NCBI GenBank assembly: GCA_028282465.1
Contig: JANQHX010000093.1
Coordinates: 48,743 to 112,742, forward strand
Reading direction: 5' to 3'
Length of the DNA stretch: 64,000 bases
DNA from: Gynuella sp.
GTDB taxonomy: Bacteria; Pseudomonadota; Gammaproteobacteria; Pseudomonadales; Natronospirillaceae
Positions within the stretch are counted from its first letter, which is position 1; the number at the start of each line of letters is the position of its first letter. Under the pieces are notes generated by a model. That model saw only the letters and a program-made list of their open reading frames with translations. It had not been told where the DNA came from and did not search any database. Positions 1-10,588 of the stretch are shown in pieces. Made by a program: the position numbers and the translations under genes.

Positions 1-2908
1 CATTAAAGGTTAGGGTGCCTGAATCAACACCATTCACAATCACAGATAGTGAACCAGAAAGTTCGCCAGCGTAAGTCATGCTAATACTGCTCGCATCAAT
101 AGGCGAAGTGAATTCGAAACCCGAGTTATCAAGAAGATAAGCCACACCTTGACCGCCAGATGCGGCGCCGTCAAAGTATATATCGGCTTGGCCAATTAAT
201 GAGGTTGACTCAGCTTCAATGGTTCTATTTTGAATAACCACATCTTCGAAAATACGAATGTTGCTGAACTCGGAGTGACTAGCAGCGGCTGCATCATCGT
301 CATTACCGAAGGCTACGTAGTTTGCAATACCCGTAAAGTATTGGCCCACAGGAATGCTATAAACTACTTCGCCCGAACCAACAACATAGTTTTTAAAGTC
401 AGTAATCACAGGCCAGTTGTCTGTGCCAAACAATGCAAATCTATCATTAGATGCAGTTAAATCTGAGTCCAATGTAATACTGTGCTCTTCGCCCCGGTTA
501 TCACTCTTGAAAGTGAATTCCAAAACGGTATTCGCCGTAATGGTGTAAGCAGGAATTTGTACTGCCTTCCAGTTATTACCTGTCATGGTGAGTGTGTTGC
601 CATTGTTCGAAACAATAGCGGTACCTTCAACATCTTGGATACTGCCAGCGTAGCTAAGAATAGAGCTAGATGGGCTGCCATTAATTAACAACAATTCGCA
701 ACCGGTATCATCCACTACGGCATTTACTGTGCTGTTCGGGCATAGATCCAAATGATCGGCAATGCCATCGTTATCGCTGTCAATTGGGCAACCATCATTG
801 TCTACTGTTACACCTGCTGGAGTATCAGGACATAGGTCTACAATATCTAAAACGCCATCATTGTCTGTGTCTAAACCTTCGGCTTCATAAATGCGAATGT
901 TTGAGAAAACAGAATGTGCAGCGGCATTAGCATCATCATCGTTACCCAGGCCTAGATAAAGCACTGTGCCTTCTTGATATTGACCTACAGGAATAATGTA
1001 TTGTTTGTCGCCTTCACCAGCCTGATAGTTTTTATAAATTTTGTTCACATCCCAATCGTCAGTTCCAAATAGCTGATAACGCAACCCATCTGCAGTCAGG
1101 TCAGTATCCAATGCAATAGTGTGGTCTTCGCCTCGGTTGTCGCTGCGAAAAGTGAATTCCAAAACGGTATTAGGAGTAAGGGTGTAAGGTGTTAGCTCAA
1201 ATGCTTTCCAGTTATTGCCATTCATCGTAATTTTGTTACCAAATTCTGAAATAACGGCTGTTCCCTCAACATCCTGCACACTGCCACTGTAGCTCTGCAT
1301 TTCAGAGAAATTTAAGCCTGTGTAGAATTTATTTTTTTCAGGAAGATCAATAACAGACATTGGCATTGGGCAGTCATCATTACCCCAGCGCACCCAAATG
1401 TCGTAACTGCCGTTAGGCATAAACAACAACTCCAATCCGCTTTGGTTATCCAGCACGTTATGAGGGTAGGTCACACCGCCATCAACGCTGAATTCAATGT
1501 TGGTACGCGTACCACCTCGTAACTCATCGTCACCAAAGATAAATTGAATCTTGCCGTTGTTAGCGTCTGGGGTAGACGGACTAAAACCGCGTACAGAGGC
1601 CAATGGCATATCGGGCCATGCGCAGCCAGTTGCACCAGTGCTGTTAAAGGTAACAGAGTCAATGTTCAAAGCGGTGTCGCCACTTTCAAAACGAATTTCG
1701 AAGTCAGCGCCGGCAGGTACTGATACGGGAACCGTTGCTTCTAAATAGTTTCCAACCCATGCACCCGTTGCAGAAAAATCTGCAGAGCCAGAATCGGTGC
1801 CATTGATAAACACAGAGATCTGTCCTGAAAGCTCAGAGGCGTAGCGAATAATTACTTCATCTGCTGCCGGAGCATTGCTTAACACCATTGATGCTCCAGG
1901 ACTACTTAAATAAGCAACTCCCTGCCCACCGGATGCAGCGCCGTCACCAAATATTTCAGCACCACCACTAAGAGTCGCTGACTCCGCTTCAACCAATTCT
2001 GATATGGCTAGTCCGGCTGGCCATTTCCAATGGAAAAATAAGTTTTCTAAATCCATGCCTGCGGCATTTGTCGCAGAGGTCAATACATTTGCAACTGCAT
2101 TATCCAGGTTGCCGCCAGAACTGGGTTGGCTAGCTAAGTTTTGAAAAAAGTCTCTTATAAAAGTGTCACCAAAGATTTCCTGCATATAAAAATACATTCC
2201 GGTGAGCACATCGCCACCACCATTAAATCCATAGTCGTTGATGACTCCTCCATTGTTAACAATGGCAGTTTCAAAATCATAATTACCATTTAGAAAAATG
2301 GTGAATAAATCGCGGAAGGCCAGACGCATTCCTTCTTGTGTGAAGGTGCGTATGCCTGACTGTGTTCTATCTAATGTGTAATTGAGTTTTTTTGCCACGT
2401 CCAGGCTCATATAAACAGACCAAGGCGTGTACATGTCCATTGGCGAAATGGATGAATTGAAGAAAGTATAGTTCCGGCCCATTTCATAAATTAAAATCTG
2501 TTGATGGTGTTCAGATACAGACCAAGACTCCCAAACCTCATTCCAACGTCGCTGAATAATTTCAATGCCATGTCTGCCTATTTGACCACAGCCACCACCA
2601 CAGGTTTTATCAACAACAGCAATGGTGACTTTGCCGTTTATATCTCTAAAAGTACTGAGTGGCGTACGTCCAGTGAAAGCAGTATAGAATTCATAAACTT
2701 CATCAAGATCGTCAACATAACCCGCTAACTTAGCTTCGTCGTAATCAGGGTTGTCAAGTAACAAGGCAACGTGTTCACCTTCAAATACGTAGCGAGTGTA
2801 TTGGCCGTCTTCAAATGATGAGTAAGTTACCTCTGGTAGTACAGCGAATGAAAATGCTGAGGTTAGTGATAGTGTTAAGGCACTAAGAGTTTTTCTAAAA
2901 TTAAACAT
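1..2908 (-). CDS. Large secreted multidomain protein (CBM-like modules, TSP3 repeats), C-terminus cut by window edge
   Basis: One reading frame stays open from an ATG at 2908, preceded by the Shine-Dalgarno AAGGAG, to the left edge, giving at least 969 residues. It begins with a signal peptide (MFNFRKTLSALTLSL.., cleavage near SFA). Residues about 20-300 look like a gluzincin-type peptidase domain, but where HExxH would be expected the sequence reads YEMGRN, so zinc binding is doubtful. Next comes a CBM6/35-like module starting EAESATLSGGAEIF. A roughly 135-residue domain follows (886-1302), then thrombospondin type 3 acidic repeats (DTDNDG, DSDNDG; 676-885), then a second copy of the 135-residue domain (241-662) and a second CBM-like module (1-240). 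Inference: an exported calcium-stabilised protein that binds surface polysaccharide. The substrate is unknown. Confidence 0.8.
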   Translation of the reverse strand, partial: MFNFRKTLSALTLSLTSAFSFAVLPEVTYSSFEDGQYTRYVFEGEHVALLLDNPDYDEAKLAGYVDDLDEVYEFYTAFTGRTPLSTFRDINGKVTIAVVDKTCGGGCGQIGRHGIEIIQRRWNEVWESWSVSEHHQQILIYEMGRNYTFFNSSISPMDMYTPWSVYMSLDVAKKLNYTLDRTQSGIRTFTQEGMRLAFRDLFTIFLNGNYDFETAIVNNGGVINDYGFNGGGDVLTGMYFYMQEIFGDTFIRDFFQNLASQPSSGGNLDNAVANVLTSATNAAGMDLENLFFHWKWPAGLAISELVEAESATLSGGAEIFGDGAASGGQGVAYLSSPGASMVLSNAPAADEVIIRYASELSGQISVFINGTDSGSADFSATGAWVGNYLEATVPVSVPAGADFEIRFESGDTALNIDSVTFNSTGATGCAWPDMPLASVRGFSPSTPDANNGKIQFIFGDDELRGGTRTNIEFSVDGGVTYPHNVLDNQSGLELLFMPNGSYDIWVRWGNDDCPMPMSVIDLPEKNKFYTGLNFSEMQSYSGSVQDVEGTAVISEFGNKITMNGNNWKAFELTPYTLTPNTVLEFTFRSDNRGEDHTIALDTDLTADGLRYQLFGTDDWDVNKIYKNYQAGEGDKQYIIPVGQYQEGTVLYLGLGNDDDANAAAHSVFSNIRIYEAEGLDTDNDGVLDIVDLCPDTPAGVTVDNDGCPIDSDNDGIADHLDLCPNSTVNAVVDDTGCELLLINGSPSSSILSYAGSIQDVEGTAIVSNNGNTLTMTGNNWKAVQIPAYTITANTVLEFTFKSDNRGEEHSITLDSDLTASNDRFALFGTDNWPVITDFKNYVVGSGEVVYSIPVGQYFTGIANYVAFGNDDDAAAASHSEFSNIRIFEDVVIQNRTIEAESTSLIGQADIYFDGAASGGQGVAYLLDNSGFEFTSPIDASSISMTYAGELSGSLSVIVNGVDSGTLTFN
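241..1302 (-). repeat. Internal duplication of a ~135-residue domain
   Basis: The segments 241-662 and 886-1302 of the large secreted protein gene encode two clearly homologous domains. Both contain DVEGTA, GNNWKA, NTVLEFTF, SDNRGE, LFGTD and FSNIRI in the same order and spacing, and the DNA is also alike. They are separated by the calcium-binding type 3 repeats at 676-885. This is a within-gene domain duplication, not a mobile repeat. Confidence 0.85.
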
Positions 2909-3464
2909 ATTGTCTCCTTATACTAGTCCTAATTAACGCAGACATAGTTTCCTTTTTTTGCCAAGATGCGAGCGATTGTTTTTATTTTTATTCGCTTTAC
3001 TGACTCTCGATTTCTCATGAAGGCCTTCAGTCAAATTAAACTGTTCAACTTGGTTGAAGGAGCTCACTAGAAATCATAAGGCGTGGATTTGATCTGAAAT
3101 CTGAATTTATTATTGGAAAATTAATCACAAAAAAATGAAAACGAAATGGCGAGTCAAATAGATTTTTTTAAAAAAACTAATGTTGCGCATTTTAAAAATT
3201 GGAAATGTTATTTTTCTGATAAGTCTGACGCTTTAAACCAAAATTGAATTCAAGTGACTCGGATATAACAACAGTTAGAAGTTGTATTGTTAAAAAATAG
3301 GATCATTGTTTAGGCATGCTTGTGTTGCAATCTTTATCGTGATGAATGTTTTTTGCTTGGGAAGAAATATCGAAATGAATAAACCTGTGAGCTTTTCTGT
3401 CGATTCCCTAGATTATGAATCGACAGTATTATCTCTATTAAAAGTGTGACTAATAAAATGAAAA
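2909..3464. other. AT-rich intergenic region, no gene seen
   Basis: This 556-base spacer lies between the start of the secreted protein gene and the end of engB, both on the minus strand. No plausible reading frame was found. It should hold the promoter of the secreted protein gene. A perfect 10-bp inverted repeat (CTGTCGATTC at 3397-3406, GAATCGACAG at 3417-3426) lies about 40 bases past the engB stop. It has no T-tract on either side, so it may be an mRNA 3' end structure or a protein site. Confidence 0.6.
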
Positions 3465-4091
3465 TTACTCAGTCAATGGCGCAGTTAACCAATGCCCCAA
3501 TTGACTAGTAAGTTCACCAACGCCAGTTTTTTTCAAAGACGAGAAAATTTGAATGGTGATCAGATCTGAATAATCTTCTAGTGTCGACTGTATTTGAAGC
3601 AGAGTATTTTTTGCCGGGCCGTGTTTTAGCTTATCTGATTTCGTTAGCAGAATATGGCAAGGCAGACCGGTTTCAACACACCAATTGATCATTTGTTGGT
3701 CGTATTCTTTAAGGGGGTGGCGAATATCCATCATTAATACCAGGCCCATTAGAGTTTGTCTTTTTTGCAGATACTCTTCGAGATGCTTACCCCACTCATC
3801 TTTGACTTCAAGCGTTACTTTTGCGAAACCGTATCCAGGTAAATCCACCAACCGTAAACTAGCATCGTCGTTTAAGCTGAAAAAGTTGATAAGCTGAGTT
3901 CGGCCTGGGGTTTTACTGGTTCGGGCCAGTTTGTGATTGCTGGTTAGGGTATTTAAAGCACTGGACTTACCCGCATTTGAACGGCCAGCAAAAGCAACCT
4001 CTCTGCCTTGTTCGGGTGGGCACTGATCCAATCTCTGTGCGCTTTTTTGGAATTTTGCTTGGGTGAAGTCGATTTTCTCAATGCTGGACAT
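3465..4091 (-). CDS. engB: Ribosome biogenesis GTPase EngB (YihA/YsxC)
   Basis: The 208-residue protein is a full-length member of the TrmE-Era-EngA-YihA GTPase class, which acts in late assembly of the large ribosomal subunit. The G1 loop GRSNAGKSS is at residues 36-44, the G2 region TPGRTQ at 61-66, and the G3 motif DLPGYG at 83-88. TKSD (G4) lies near 150 and SSLKK (G5) near the C-terminus. It is divergent from the cytochrome c4 gene, with about 200 bases between them. This arrangement is commonly seen in Pseudomonas and relatives, which supports the call. Confidence 0.96.
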   Translation of the reverse strand: MSSIEKIDFTQAKFQKSAQRLDQCPPEQGREVAFAGRSNAGKSSALNTLTSNHKLARTSKTPGRTQLINFFSLNDDASLRLVDLPGYGFAKVTLEVKDEWGKHLEEYLQKRQTLMGLVLMMDIRHPLKEYDQQMINWCVETGLPCHILLTKSDKLKHGPAKNTLLQIQSTLEDYSDLITIQIFSSLKKTGVGELTSQLGHWLTAPLTE

Positions 4092-4287
4092 AAGGCCTTA
4101 CTTCTAATTTGGCAGGGGGGTTAATATAATGCTCGCCACTTTACCCGAGTCAGGCAAGGATTTAGCGTCTGAACTAGCCTATTTGAGTCTAGGCTTACAA
4201 TTATAAAACGGGACGGACAAAAGGTCAGGAGACTTATCGAGCTTCTGCCGGGCTTACGAATTCTCAATATATAAGATAGGAACTCTA

Positions 4288-4923
4288 ATGAAACGAATTG
4301 CGATGATCGCTGTAATGACATTAGCATTTGTCGGCTTTAGTGAAGCAGCTGGTGATGCACAAGCAGGTCAAGCTAAGGCAGCTATTTGTAGTGCATGTCA
4401 TGGTGCAGACGGAAATAGCGCTACTCCCGCCTTCCCTAAACTGGCAGGTCAAGGGGAAAAATACATGGTCAAACAGCTGATGGATATGAAAGAAGGCAAG
4501 AGGGTTGTAAATGAAATGCTTGCTTTCCTACCAGCCTTAACTGAGCAAGACATTGCCGACATCTCGGCATTCTATGCTGCGCAACCCACTACCTTAAACC
4601 AAGCCGATCCAGACTTGGTTGAACTGGGTAAGTCACTTTATATGGCCGGCAATAAAGAAACCGGCGTAACCGCCTGTGCAGCTTGTCATTCACCTACTGG
4701 CGCAGGTAACGAAACCGCAGCATTCCCTAAACTGGGTGGTCAGCATGCCGCTTATACAGCATTGCAGTTGAGAAAATTTGCCTTGGGTGCTCGCCACGAG
4801 GGTGCTGCAGTCGCAGAAGTGAGAGTGAACGATGGCGATACGCGTATGATGAGAGACGTTGCGTTCCGCCTTAAAGACTACGAAATTGAAGCGTTAGCAA
4901 GCTACATATCAGGTCTTCATTAA
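4288..4923 (+). CDS. Cytochrome c4, periplasmic dihaem cytochrome c
   Basis: The 211-residue protein has a signal peptide ending near SEAAG and two haem c sites, CSACH (Cys34, Cys37, His38) and CAACH (Cys130, Cys133, His134), one in each of two homologous halves. Length and layout fit cytochrome c4, which carries electrons in the periplasm towards terminal oxidases. The ATG at 4288 has AGGAAC eight bases upstream. A strong intrinsic terminator follows at 4964-4987, and dsbA lies downstream on the same strand. DsbA-type oxidation is a known part of handling exported cytochromes, so the pairing is sensible, though each gene probably has its own transcript. Confidence 0.95.
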   Translation: MKRIAMIAVMTLAFVGFSEAAGDAQAGQAKAAICSACHGADGNSATPAFPKLAGQGEKYMVKQLMDMKEGKRVVNEMLAFLPALTEQDIADISAFYAAQPTTLNQADPDLVELGKSLYMAGNKETGVTACAACHSPTGAGNETAAFPKLGGQHAAYTALQLRKFALGARHEGAAVAEVRVNDGDTRMMRDVAFRLKDYEIEALASYISGLH

Positions 4924-4963
4924 TATGAATTTATTGCTGATTAAATGGCAGTAAATTAACTGA

Positions 4964-4987
4964 AAAGCGGTCACAGACCGCTTTTTT
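4964..4987 (+). terminator. Intrinsic terminator after the cytochrome c4 gene
   Basis: A perfect 9-bp stem (AAAGCGGTC at 4964-4972 with GACCGCTTT at 4976-4984) has a 3-base loop and ends in a run of six T. It lies 41 bases after the stop codon. Confidence 0.9.
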
Positions 4988-5105
4988 AACGTCTGTAATC
5001 TGTAAAATCCGACTTCGATTTGAATCTTACTTTGTGATTCATGGTCTATTCAGCTCGTATTTTTAGAATACATCTGAACTGAAATAAAAATAACAGGAGC
5101 AAACT

Positions 5106-5741
5106 ATGCGCAATGTTTTAGCAGCATTGATTACGACAGCAGCGGTGGCGTTATTTGGCACGGCGCAAGCGGAAGATTTTAAAGAAGGCACTCACTACGA
5201 AGTGCTGGATAAACCCATTCCCTATTCATTGCCAGAGGGTAAAGACTCAGTTGTTTGGGAGTTCTTCTCATACTCATGCCCACACTGTTATGACCTAGAG
5301 CCTTTTCTTGACGCATGGAAATTAACTCTGCCTGATAACGTCCAGTACCAACCCGTGCCAGCGGTTTTCAGTAATCGAATGATCCCTGGTGCTCAAGCGT
5401 TCTATGCTGTTCAGTCCATGGGTAAACTGGAGGAAGCTCATCCGCACATCTTTAACGTTATTCATGTTCAACGTCAGCAACTGGGCTCTATTGAACAGTA
5501 TGCCGGTGCGTTGGGTTCAATCGGTATCGACAAGAACGAATTCTTGGGTGTAGCAAAGTCTTTCGCCGTAGACGGCCAAGTGAATAAAGCCCAACAGTTG
5601 GCTTTAGGTGCAAGAATTCCTGGCACGCCAGCGCTGATTATCAATGGCAAATACCGTGTGACGGGTCGACTGGCGGGCAGTAATGCCAAAATGATTCAAG
5701 TTGCTAACTTCTTGATTTCTAAGGATTTGCAAGAAAAATAA
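5106..5741 (+). CDS. dsbA: Periplasmic thiol:disulfide oxidase DsbA
   Basis: The 211-residue protein has a signal peptide cleaved after AQA (about residue 22), then a thioredoxin fold with the redox motif CPHC at residues 58-61. The cis-proline loop GTPALIING near residue 176 is also present. Both are diagnostic for DsbA, which introduces disulfide bonds into exported proteins and is reoxidised by DsbB. The start follows the Shine-Dalgarno AGGAG at 5095-5099. The position after cytochrome c4 matches the Pseudomonas-type order. No DsbB gene is seen in the window. Confidence 0.96.
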   Translation: MRNVLAALITTAAVALFGTAQAEDFKEGTHYEVLDKPIPYSLPEGKDSVVWEFFSYSCPHCYDLEPFLDAWKLTLPDNVQYQPVPAVFSNRMIPGAQAFYAVQSMGKLEEAHPHIFNVIHVQRQQLGSIEQYAGALGSIGIDKNEFLGVAKSFAVDGQVNKAQQLALGARIPGTPALIINGKYRVTGRLAGSNAKMIQVANFLISKDLQEK

Positions 5742-5805
5742 TCGACTGATCGATTATCAAAAGCAAGGCTCTTGGAGACAACCTTATTTAGAGCTATGCT
5801 GGTAG

Positions 5806-5831
5806 AGGGCGATGTGATCATCGCCTTCTTT
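5806..5831 (+). terminator. Probable terminator after dsbA
   Basis: The stem GGCGATG (5808-5814) / CATCGCC (5819-5825) has a 4-base loop and is followed by TTCTTT. The T-tract is imperfect, so termination may be partial, and the next gene on the same strand could receive read-through. Confidence 0.6.
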
Positions 5832-5879
5832 GGTTTTGGGCTCAGTGAATCAGCCCAGCGTCAGTATCGGAGTTAGGTG

Positions 5880-6719
5880 ATGTCGTTACAGGCCATGGTG
5901 TTTGATGGAATCAATGTGCATCAAACACCCTCAGAATTTTTATCTTGCCGAAATCCGGACAGTCTCCGTCTGGTTAGCTATAACGTTCAGGTGGGAATCA
6001 AAACCCGTCGCTTTCAAGATTACCTGACTAAATCATGGCAGCATTTTTTACCCTCACCCGACCGTAAAGATAACCTTGACCATATTAGCGAACTACTCAT
6101 GCACTTTGACCTTGTTGCTTTGCAAGAAGTGGATGGTGGAAGTTTGCGTACTAATTTCGTCAATCAGGTTGAGTATTTGGCCCGTCGTGCGGGTATGCCC
6201 TATTGGTATCAGCAACGTAATCGCAATTTAGGGCTGTTTGCTCAGCATTCAAACGGCATGTTGAGTCGTCAAAAGCCCCACAAAATTTTGGAACATACCC
6301 TTCCTGGTAAAATTCCTGGTCGAGGTGCCATTGAAGTTCACCTGGGGCATCCTTCTAACCCTTTAGTGTTTGTAATGATGCACTTGGCTCTGGGTAGAAA
6401 AAGTCAAAATGACCAACTGGCTTACATTTCAGAGCTTACTCATCAATATCCAAATTTGGTCTTGATGGGAGACTTAAATACCAGCGCCGATCGGTTGCTT
6501 AATGACTCTCCTCTAAAGAACCTGCATTTAAAACTAGCTTTTGAAACCAAAACCTATCCAAGCTGGCGACCTTATAAAGGTTTGGATCATATTCTGGTTT
6601 CCCAGTCCTTAAAAGTTCACCAGATGGCAGTGTTAGATCATGCAGTCTCTGATCACTTACCTGTGGCGATGGAAATAGATTTGCCACCAAAATTAGAAAG
6701 CATGAACTTGCTTCAGTAA
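5880..6719 (+). CDS. Endonuclease/exonuclease/phosphatase (EEP) family protein
   Basis: The reading frame can open at GTG 5877, but ATG 5880 is better placed after CGGAG at 5868-5872, giving about 279 residues. EEP fold motifs are present in order: [11 protein letters not shown] near the start, ALQEVDGG (catalytic Glu) near 83-90, [11 protein letters not shown] (Asp and Asn of the active site), LDHILVS, and [11 protein letters not shown] (catalytic Asp-His) close to the C-terminus. The family cleaves phosphodiesters in nucleic acids, phosphoinositides or sphingolipids, and the substrate here cannot be read from sequence. There is no signal peptide. Its end overlaps the convergent histidine kinase gene by 7 bases. 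The position after engB/c4/dsbA is conserved in several gammaproteobacteria. Confidence 0.88.
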   Translation: MSLQAMVFDGINVHQTPSEFLSCRNPDSLRLVSYNVQVGIKTRRFQDYLTKSWQHFLPSPDRKDNLDHISELLMHFDLVALQEVDGGSLRTNFVNQVEYLARRAGMPYWYQQRNRNLGLFAQHSNGMLSRQKPHKILEHTLPGKIPGRGAIEVHLGHPSNPLVFVMMHLALGRKSQNDQLAYISELTHQYPNLVLMGDLNTSADRLLNDSPLKNLHLKLAFETKTYPSWRPYKGLDHILVSQSLKVHQMAVLDHAVSDHLPVAMEIDLPPKLESMNLLQ

Positions 6720-8647
6720 TCCATTTCGAGTTCTGTTCGAACCGCCGCCAATGATTTGTGTGCCGTTTCTAGTACATTCTCTAATTGCTTGAGTGTAATT
6801 GGTTTTGCAATGTAGTCGTCCATGCCGCTGGATAGAGCTTGAACTCGACTGTCTTGAAGTGCGTGGGCACTTAGTCCACAAATATAAATACTGTCTTGAG
6901 AAAAATGCTCTCTGATCTGTTTTGCTGCGTTCCAGCCATCTAGGTGGGGCATATCACTGTCCATAAAAATCACATGAGGATAATGTTTTTTTGCTAAGGA
7001 CACAGCTTCTAAACCATCTCTTGCCTTAATAGAATTAATGCCAAACTTTTTTAAATATCCTTCCATCACCATGAGGTTCACAGAGTTATCGTCAGCCACC
7101 ATTACATTCAAAATTGGAAATAATTCTGATTTTGGTTTTTTAGTGTGATTTCGTTCTATGACCTCGTGCCTGTCAGTCAAAATTTTATTTAGATATATGG
7201 GTAATCGGTAAACTTTATTTTCATTGTTAATGTGAGTGGTGAGCCGATTTAAATCTGGGATAGCTAATAGGTCGACGACATTTGGATTCGTGCGAGTGGA
7301 ATTGAATTCGTCAATTATTTTCGAAAGCCAAGGTTGAGCATCCCTATTATTTAGTTTGAGTCTCTCAAAAGTTTCCGGTTTTGCCGGATAAGGAAATGCG
7401 AAGCAAGGTAGCTCTATGGATATTTTTGTACCGACTTTGGGTTCACTCTGAATGAAAAGTTGACCATGCCAAAGGCTGACCAGATTTTTAACAATAGCCA
7501 AACCTAAACCTGTGCCACCGTATTTTCTACTACTACTTCTTACTTGACCAAAGCGTTCAAATACCTTTTCAATGTCGTTGCTTTCCATACCAATTCCACT
7601 ATCTTCTACCTCAAATCGTAAACGCCCTTGTTGGCTGATTATCACATTTAAATGAACACCGCCTCGCTCAGTAAACTTAAGCGAGTTGCTAATCAAATTT
7701 AAAAGAATTTGTTGAAGCCGAGTGGCATCGCCCTGAATGTAGGCAGGCACGGATTCAGATATGCAGTAAGTCAACCATAAGCCTTTTTCACGAGCTTGCC
7801 TTTTCAATAACATCAAGCAGTTTTCGATGGTTGGTTGCAAGTGAAGCTCACTAAACTCAAGCTCCATTGCACCCGCCTGCATTTTCGAATAATCCAAAAT
7901 GTCATTGAGTATGGTGATCAACAAAGTTCCGCTGTTTTGCAGAGTATCAATCAATTGCGTTTGATCATCGTCGCACCGAGTCTCTTTTAAAAGTTCGGTC
8001 ATACCAATAATGCCATTCATGGGTGTTCGAATTTCATGACTCATATTGGCTAAAAAAACTGACTGTGCTTGCCTAGCGGCTTCGGCATCTTCTTTGGCTT
8101 TCTTCAATGCTTGTGATTTTAAAGTCTCGTCTGTGACATCGAAATTCATACCCGACACCCTTGAAGGATTACCGTCGGCATCGCGGATCACATAACCTAA
8201 TGCTTTTACATATTTTATTTCATTGTCATCGGTGATGATTTTGTAAGTCACATCAATATGTTGATTGTCGCTTACTGCGGCTGCCATATGTTTGACCGCC
8301 ATTTCTCGGTCTGTTTCATGTATAAATGTTTCCCAAACATTTTCACCGGATATGCAAAGATCCGCGTCCCCTATTCCAAAAATAGAGGCGGTTCTGGCGT
8401 CCCAAAAAGTGCGATCAGTACGAAAGCTGTGGTCAAAGGTGCCAGCATTGGCTGACTTCATAGCTAGATTCAGTAAGGTTTGATGTTTTTCTAGCTGCAC
8501 GATTCTTTCTAGCTGGCGGTGGTTTTGAATATCAGATACACGCAGCTTTTCGGCTAACTTAACATTTTTATTTAACTGATAAATTAGGCCTACCACGGCA
8601 ACAGCAAAGGCCAAGCTGATAATGGCTAGCGGGCTAAAATCTAACAT
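6713..8647 (-). CDS. Orphan hybrid histidine kinase (TM-PAS-HisKA-HATPase-REC)
   Basis: The 644-residue protein starts with one membrane segment (residues about 7-26) and a short coiled linker. A PAS domain with PAC-like end ([12 protein letters not shown]) occupies about 55-180. The dimerisation domain has [14 protein letters not shown] with the phosphorylated His at 204, and the ATPase domain has N and G boxes ([13 protein letters not shown]). A C-terminal receiver has phosphoacceptor Asp563 in MDSDMP and Lys in AKPI. No HPt domain and no neighbouring response regulator are present, so its output partner must be elsewhere. The single N-terminal helix suggests a membrane anchor with cytoplasmic sensing by PAS. 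Confidence 0.92.
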   Translation of the reverse strand: MLDFSPLAIISLAFAVAVVGLIYQLNKNVKLAEKLRVSDIQNHRQLERIVQLEKHQTLLNLAMKSANAGTFDHSFRTDRTFWDARTASIFGIGDADLCISGENVWETFIHETDREMAVKHMAAAVSDNQHIDVTYKIITDDNEIKYVKALGYVIRDADGNPSRVSGMNFDVTDETLKSQALKKAKEDAEAARQAQSVFLANMSHEIRTPMNGIIGMTELLKETRCDDDQTQLIDTLQNSGTLLITILNDILDYSKMQAGAMELEFSELHLQPTIENCLMLLKRQAREKGLWLTYCISESVPAYIQGDATRLQQILLNLISNSLKFTERGGVHLNVIISQQGRLRFEVEDSGIGMESNDIEKVFERFGQVRSSSRKYGGTGLGLAIVKNLVSLWHGQLFIQSEPKVGTKISIELPCFAFPYPAKPETFERLKLNNRDAQPWLSKIIDEFNSTRTNPNVVDLLAIPDLNRLTTHINNENKVYRLPIYLNKILTDRHEVIERNHTKKPKSELFPILNVMVADDNSVNLMVMEGYLKKFGINSIKARDGLEAVSLAKKHYPHVIFMDSDMPHLDGWNAAKQIREHFSQDSIYICGLSAHALQDSRVQALSSGMDDYIAKPITLKQLENVLETAHKSLAAVRTELEMDY

Positions 8648-8947
8648 TGGCGACCATTCGCTGAGAAAAAGAAAGGGATGGAATAAGACTGATTATTTTC
8701 AGTATAGGAGACAGAAAAACTGTTTTACCAGAACAGCTCGCGCAAGTTTCACCAGAAAGAGTTTTTGTATTGGGATAAGTTTAGGTTTTTATGCTGCGGA
8801 TAGAATCGTGCAAAAAATAATCATAGCTAGAGGGTATCCTGGTTTTAAATCATTATTTTCCTGTGATAGCTTCATTTTTATTCGACTTCTGCACCAAGAG
8901 CGATAGCATTGCCGCCTTAAATCCAAAGCCCTGAGAATTACGTTGTT
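8648..8947. other. Divergent promoter region between the hybrid kinase and the lactate permease
   Basis: This 300-base spacer separates two divergently transcribed genes and must carry both promoters. A 94-codon frame crosses it on the plus strand but has no recognisable domain, no good ribosome site and a Lys/Arg/Phe-rich random-looking composition. No strong dyad or repeat was seen. Confidence 0.5.
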
Positions 8948-10534
8948 ATGACATTGCTAGAATTTTTAGCTGGCGCCATGCCAGTGTTATCCGTGTTGTT
9001 GTTTCTAGTTATTTTAAGAATGCCCGCCACTAGAGCTATGCCTTTGGCCATGGTTCTAACAGCTGTGATGGCGTTTTGGGTATGGCAGGTTCCTGCCATG
9101 CATTTAGCGGCTTCTGTTATTGAAGGCCTTATCATTGCCCTGTCCATACTTATTATTGTTTACGGTGCCATTCTGTTACTCAACACCCTTAGGGCCAGTG
9201 GCGCCATTGAAGTTATACGCAACGGCTTTACTAATATTTCTCCTGACCGTCGTATTCAGGTCATTATTATTGCTTGGTTATTTGGCGCGTTCTTAGAAGG
9301 CGCGAGTGGCTTCGGAACACCGGCGGCCATTGGTGCGCCGCTGTTGGTTGCTCTCGGTTTTCCTCCGCTGGCCGCGGTATCAATGGCGTTAATTGCTGAC
9401 AGTTCACCTGTGTCGTTTGGGGCTGTTGGCACCCCAGTGATTGTGGGTTTAGGCAGAGGCTTAAATGAATCGACTCCCGAAATGATTCAGTCCATTGCCG
9501 TCACAGCCATCAGTATTGATATTTTAGTCGCCAGTTTTTTACCGCTAATTATGGTGATGATGTTGACCAAGTTTTTTGGTGCTAACAAATCTTTTAAAGA
9601 GGGTTTAGCCGTTTGGCCTTTTGCGATACTGGCAGGTCTAGTCTTCACTTCCAGTGCTTGGGTGGTGGCAAAATTTTTGGGGCCAGAGTTCCCTTCAATT
9701 TTTGGCGGCTTAGTAGGATTAATCGTTATGGTCAGTTTGGCCCGTGCCGGTATTTTGGTTCCCAGTCAGATATGGAAATTTGCTGATGAACCCGTGGTGG
9801 AACCAGAGCAAGGCACTCAGAAACTTGGCCTGTTCATGGCTTGGACACCTTACCTATTGGTAGCAGTAATCCTGGTATTAACTCGATTAGAATTCCTGCC
9901 TTTTAAATCCATGTTGAATACTTTTTCATTGGGCATGAGCGATATCTTGAACAGTGGCATTAGCACAAGCATCAAGCCACTCTATCTGCCAGGATTCTTA
10001 TTTGCCATTGTTGCACTCATAACAGTTCCCTTGCACAAGCTTAGCCTCAGGCAGACCGGTGAGGTTTGGTTCAGCTCAGCCAAAACCCTTATACCCACGG
10101 TAATTGCGTTGGCAACCTCGGTACCCATGGTGCGCATCTTTCTGAATTCGGGTGTTAATACTGCCGACTTGGCTGCCATGCCCCTTGAACTAGCAGAACT
10201 CTCAGCCAATGCCCTGTCAGGCGTATGGCCACTCATGGCTCCGTTAGTGGGAGCATTAGGTTCATTCATTGCGGGCTCGGCAACTTTCTCAAATATGATG
10301 TTTGCAGAATTTCAGCAAGCGGCTGCCATACAAGCCGGGTTCTCACCTGAAGCCATGTTGGCGTTACAGATGATTGGTGCTAATGCCGGAAATATGGTTT
10401 GTGTGGTAAACGTAGTTGCTGCAGCCAGCGTGGTTGGTATGGTTGGCAAAGAAGGGCAGATTATCAGATTCACCCTAGCTCCCATGTTTTATTATTGCTT
10501 GGCAGCGGGCTCGGTGGTTTGGTTATTGTTTTGA
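8948..10534 (+). CDS. L-lactate permease family transporter (LctP/LldP)
   Basis: The 528-residue protein is almost entirely hydrophobic helices (about 12-14 segments). It carries the family signature region [19 protein letters not shown], followed by [17 protein letters not shown] and, near the C-terminus, [10 protein letters not shown] and [17 protein letters not shown]. These are conserved in lactate/glycolate permeases that import L-lactate, D-lactate or glycolate with protons. The length is close to that of the family. No lactate dehydrogenase gene lies beside it, so the substrate within the family is uncertain. The ribosome site is weak (GAG 14 bases upstream). Confidence 0.9.
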   Translation: MTLLEFLAGAMPVLSVLLFLVILRMPATRAMPLAMVLTAVMAFWVWQVPAMHLAASVIEGLIIALSILIIVYGAILLLNTLRASGAIEVIRNGFTNISPDRRIQVIIIAWLFGAFLEGASGFGTPAAIGAPLLVALGFPPLAAVSMALIADSSPVSFGAVGTPVIVGLGRGLNESTPEMIQSIAVTAISIDILVASFLPLIMVMMLTKFFGANKSFKEGLAVWPFAILAGLVFTSSAWVVAKFLGPEFPSIFGGLVGLIVMVSLARAGILVPSQIWKFADEPVVEPEQGTQKLGLFMAWTPYLLVAVILVLTRLEFLPFKSMLNTFSLGMSDILNSGISTSIKPLYLPGFLFAIVALITVPLHKLSLRQTGEVWFSSAKTLIPTVIALATSVPMVRIFLNSGVNTADLAAMPLELAELSANALSGVWPLMAPLVGALGSFIAGSATFSNMMFAEFQQAAAIQAGFSPEAMLALQMIGANAGNMVCVVNVVAAASVVGMVGKEGQIIRFTLAPMFYYCLAAGSVVWLLF

Positions 10535-10588
10535 TTTTTTATTAGTGGCTTGGTTAAACGACCGCTTTTTGATTTGTGAGACAAATCG

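Noticed and set aside
8622..8906. 94-codon plus-strand ORF in the divergent spacer
   Set aside because: It overlaps the start of the hybrid kinase gene, has no ribosome site or domain, and has a random-looking composition.
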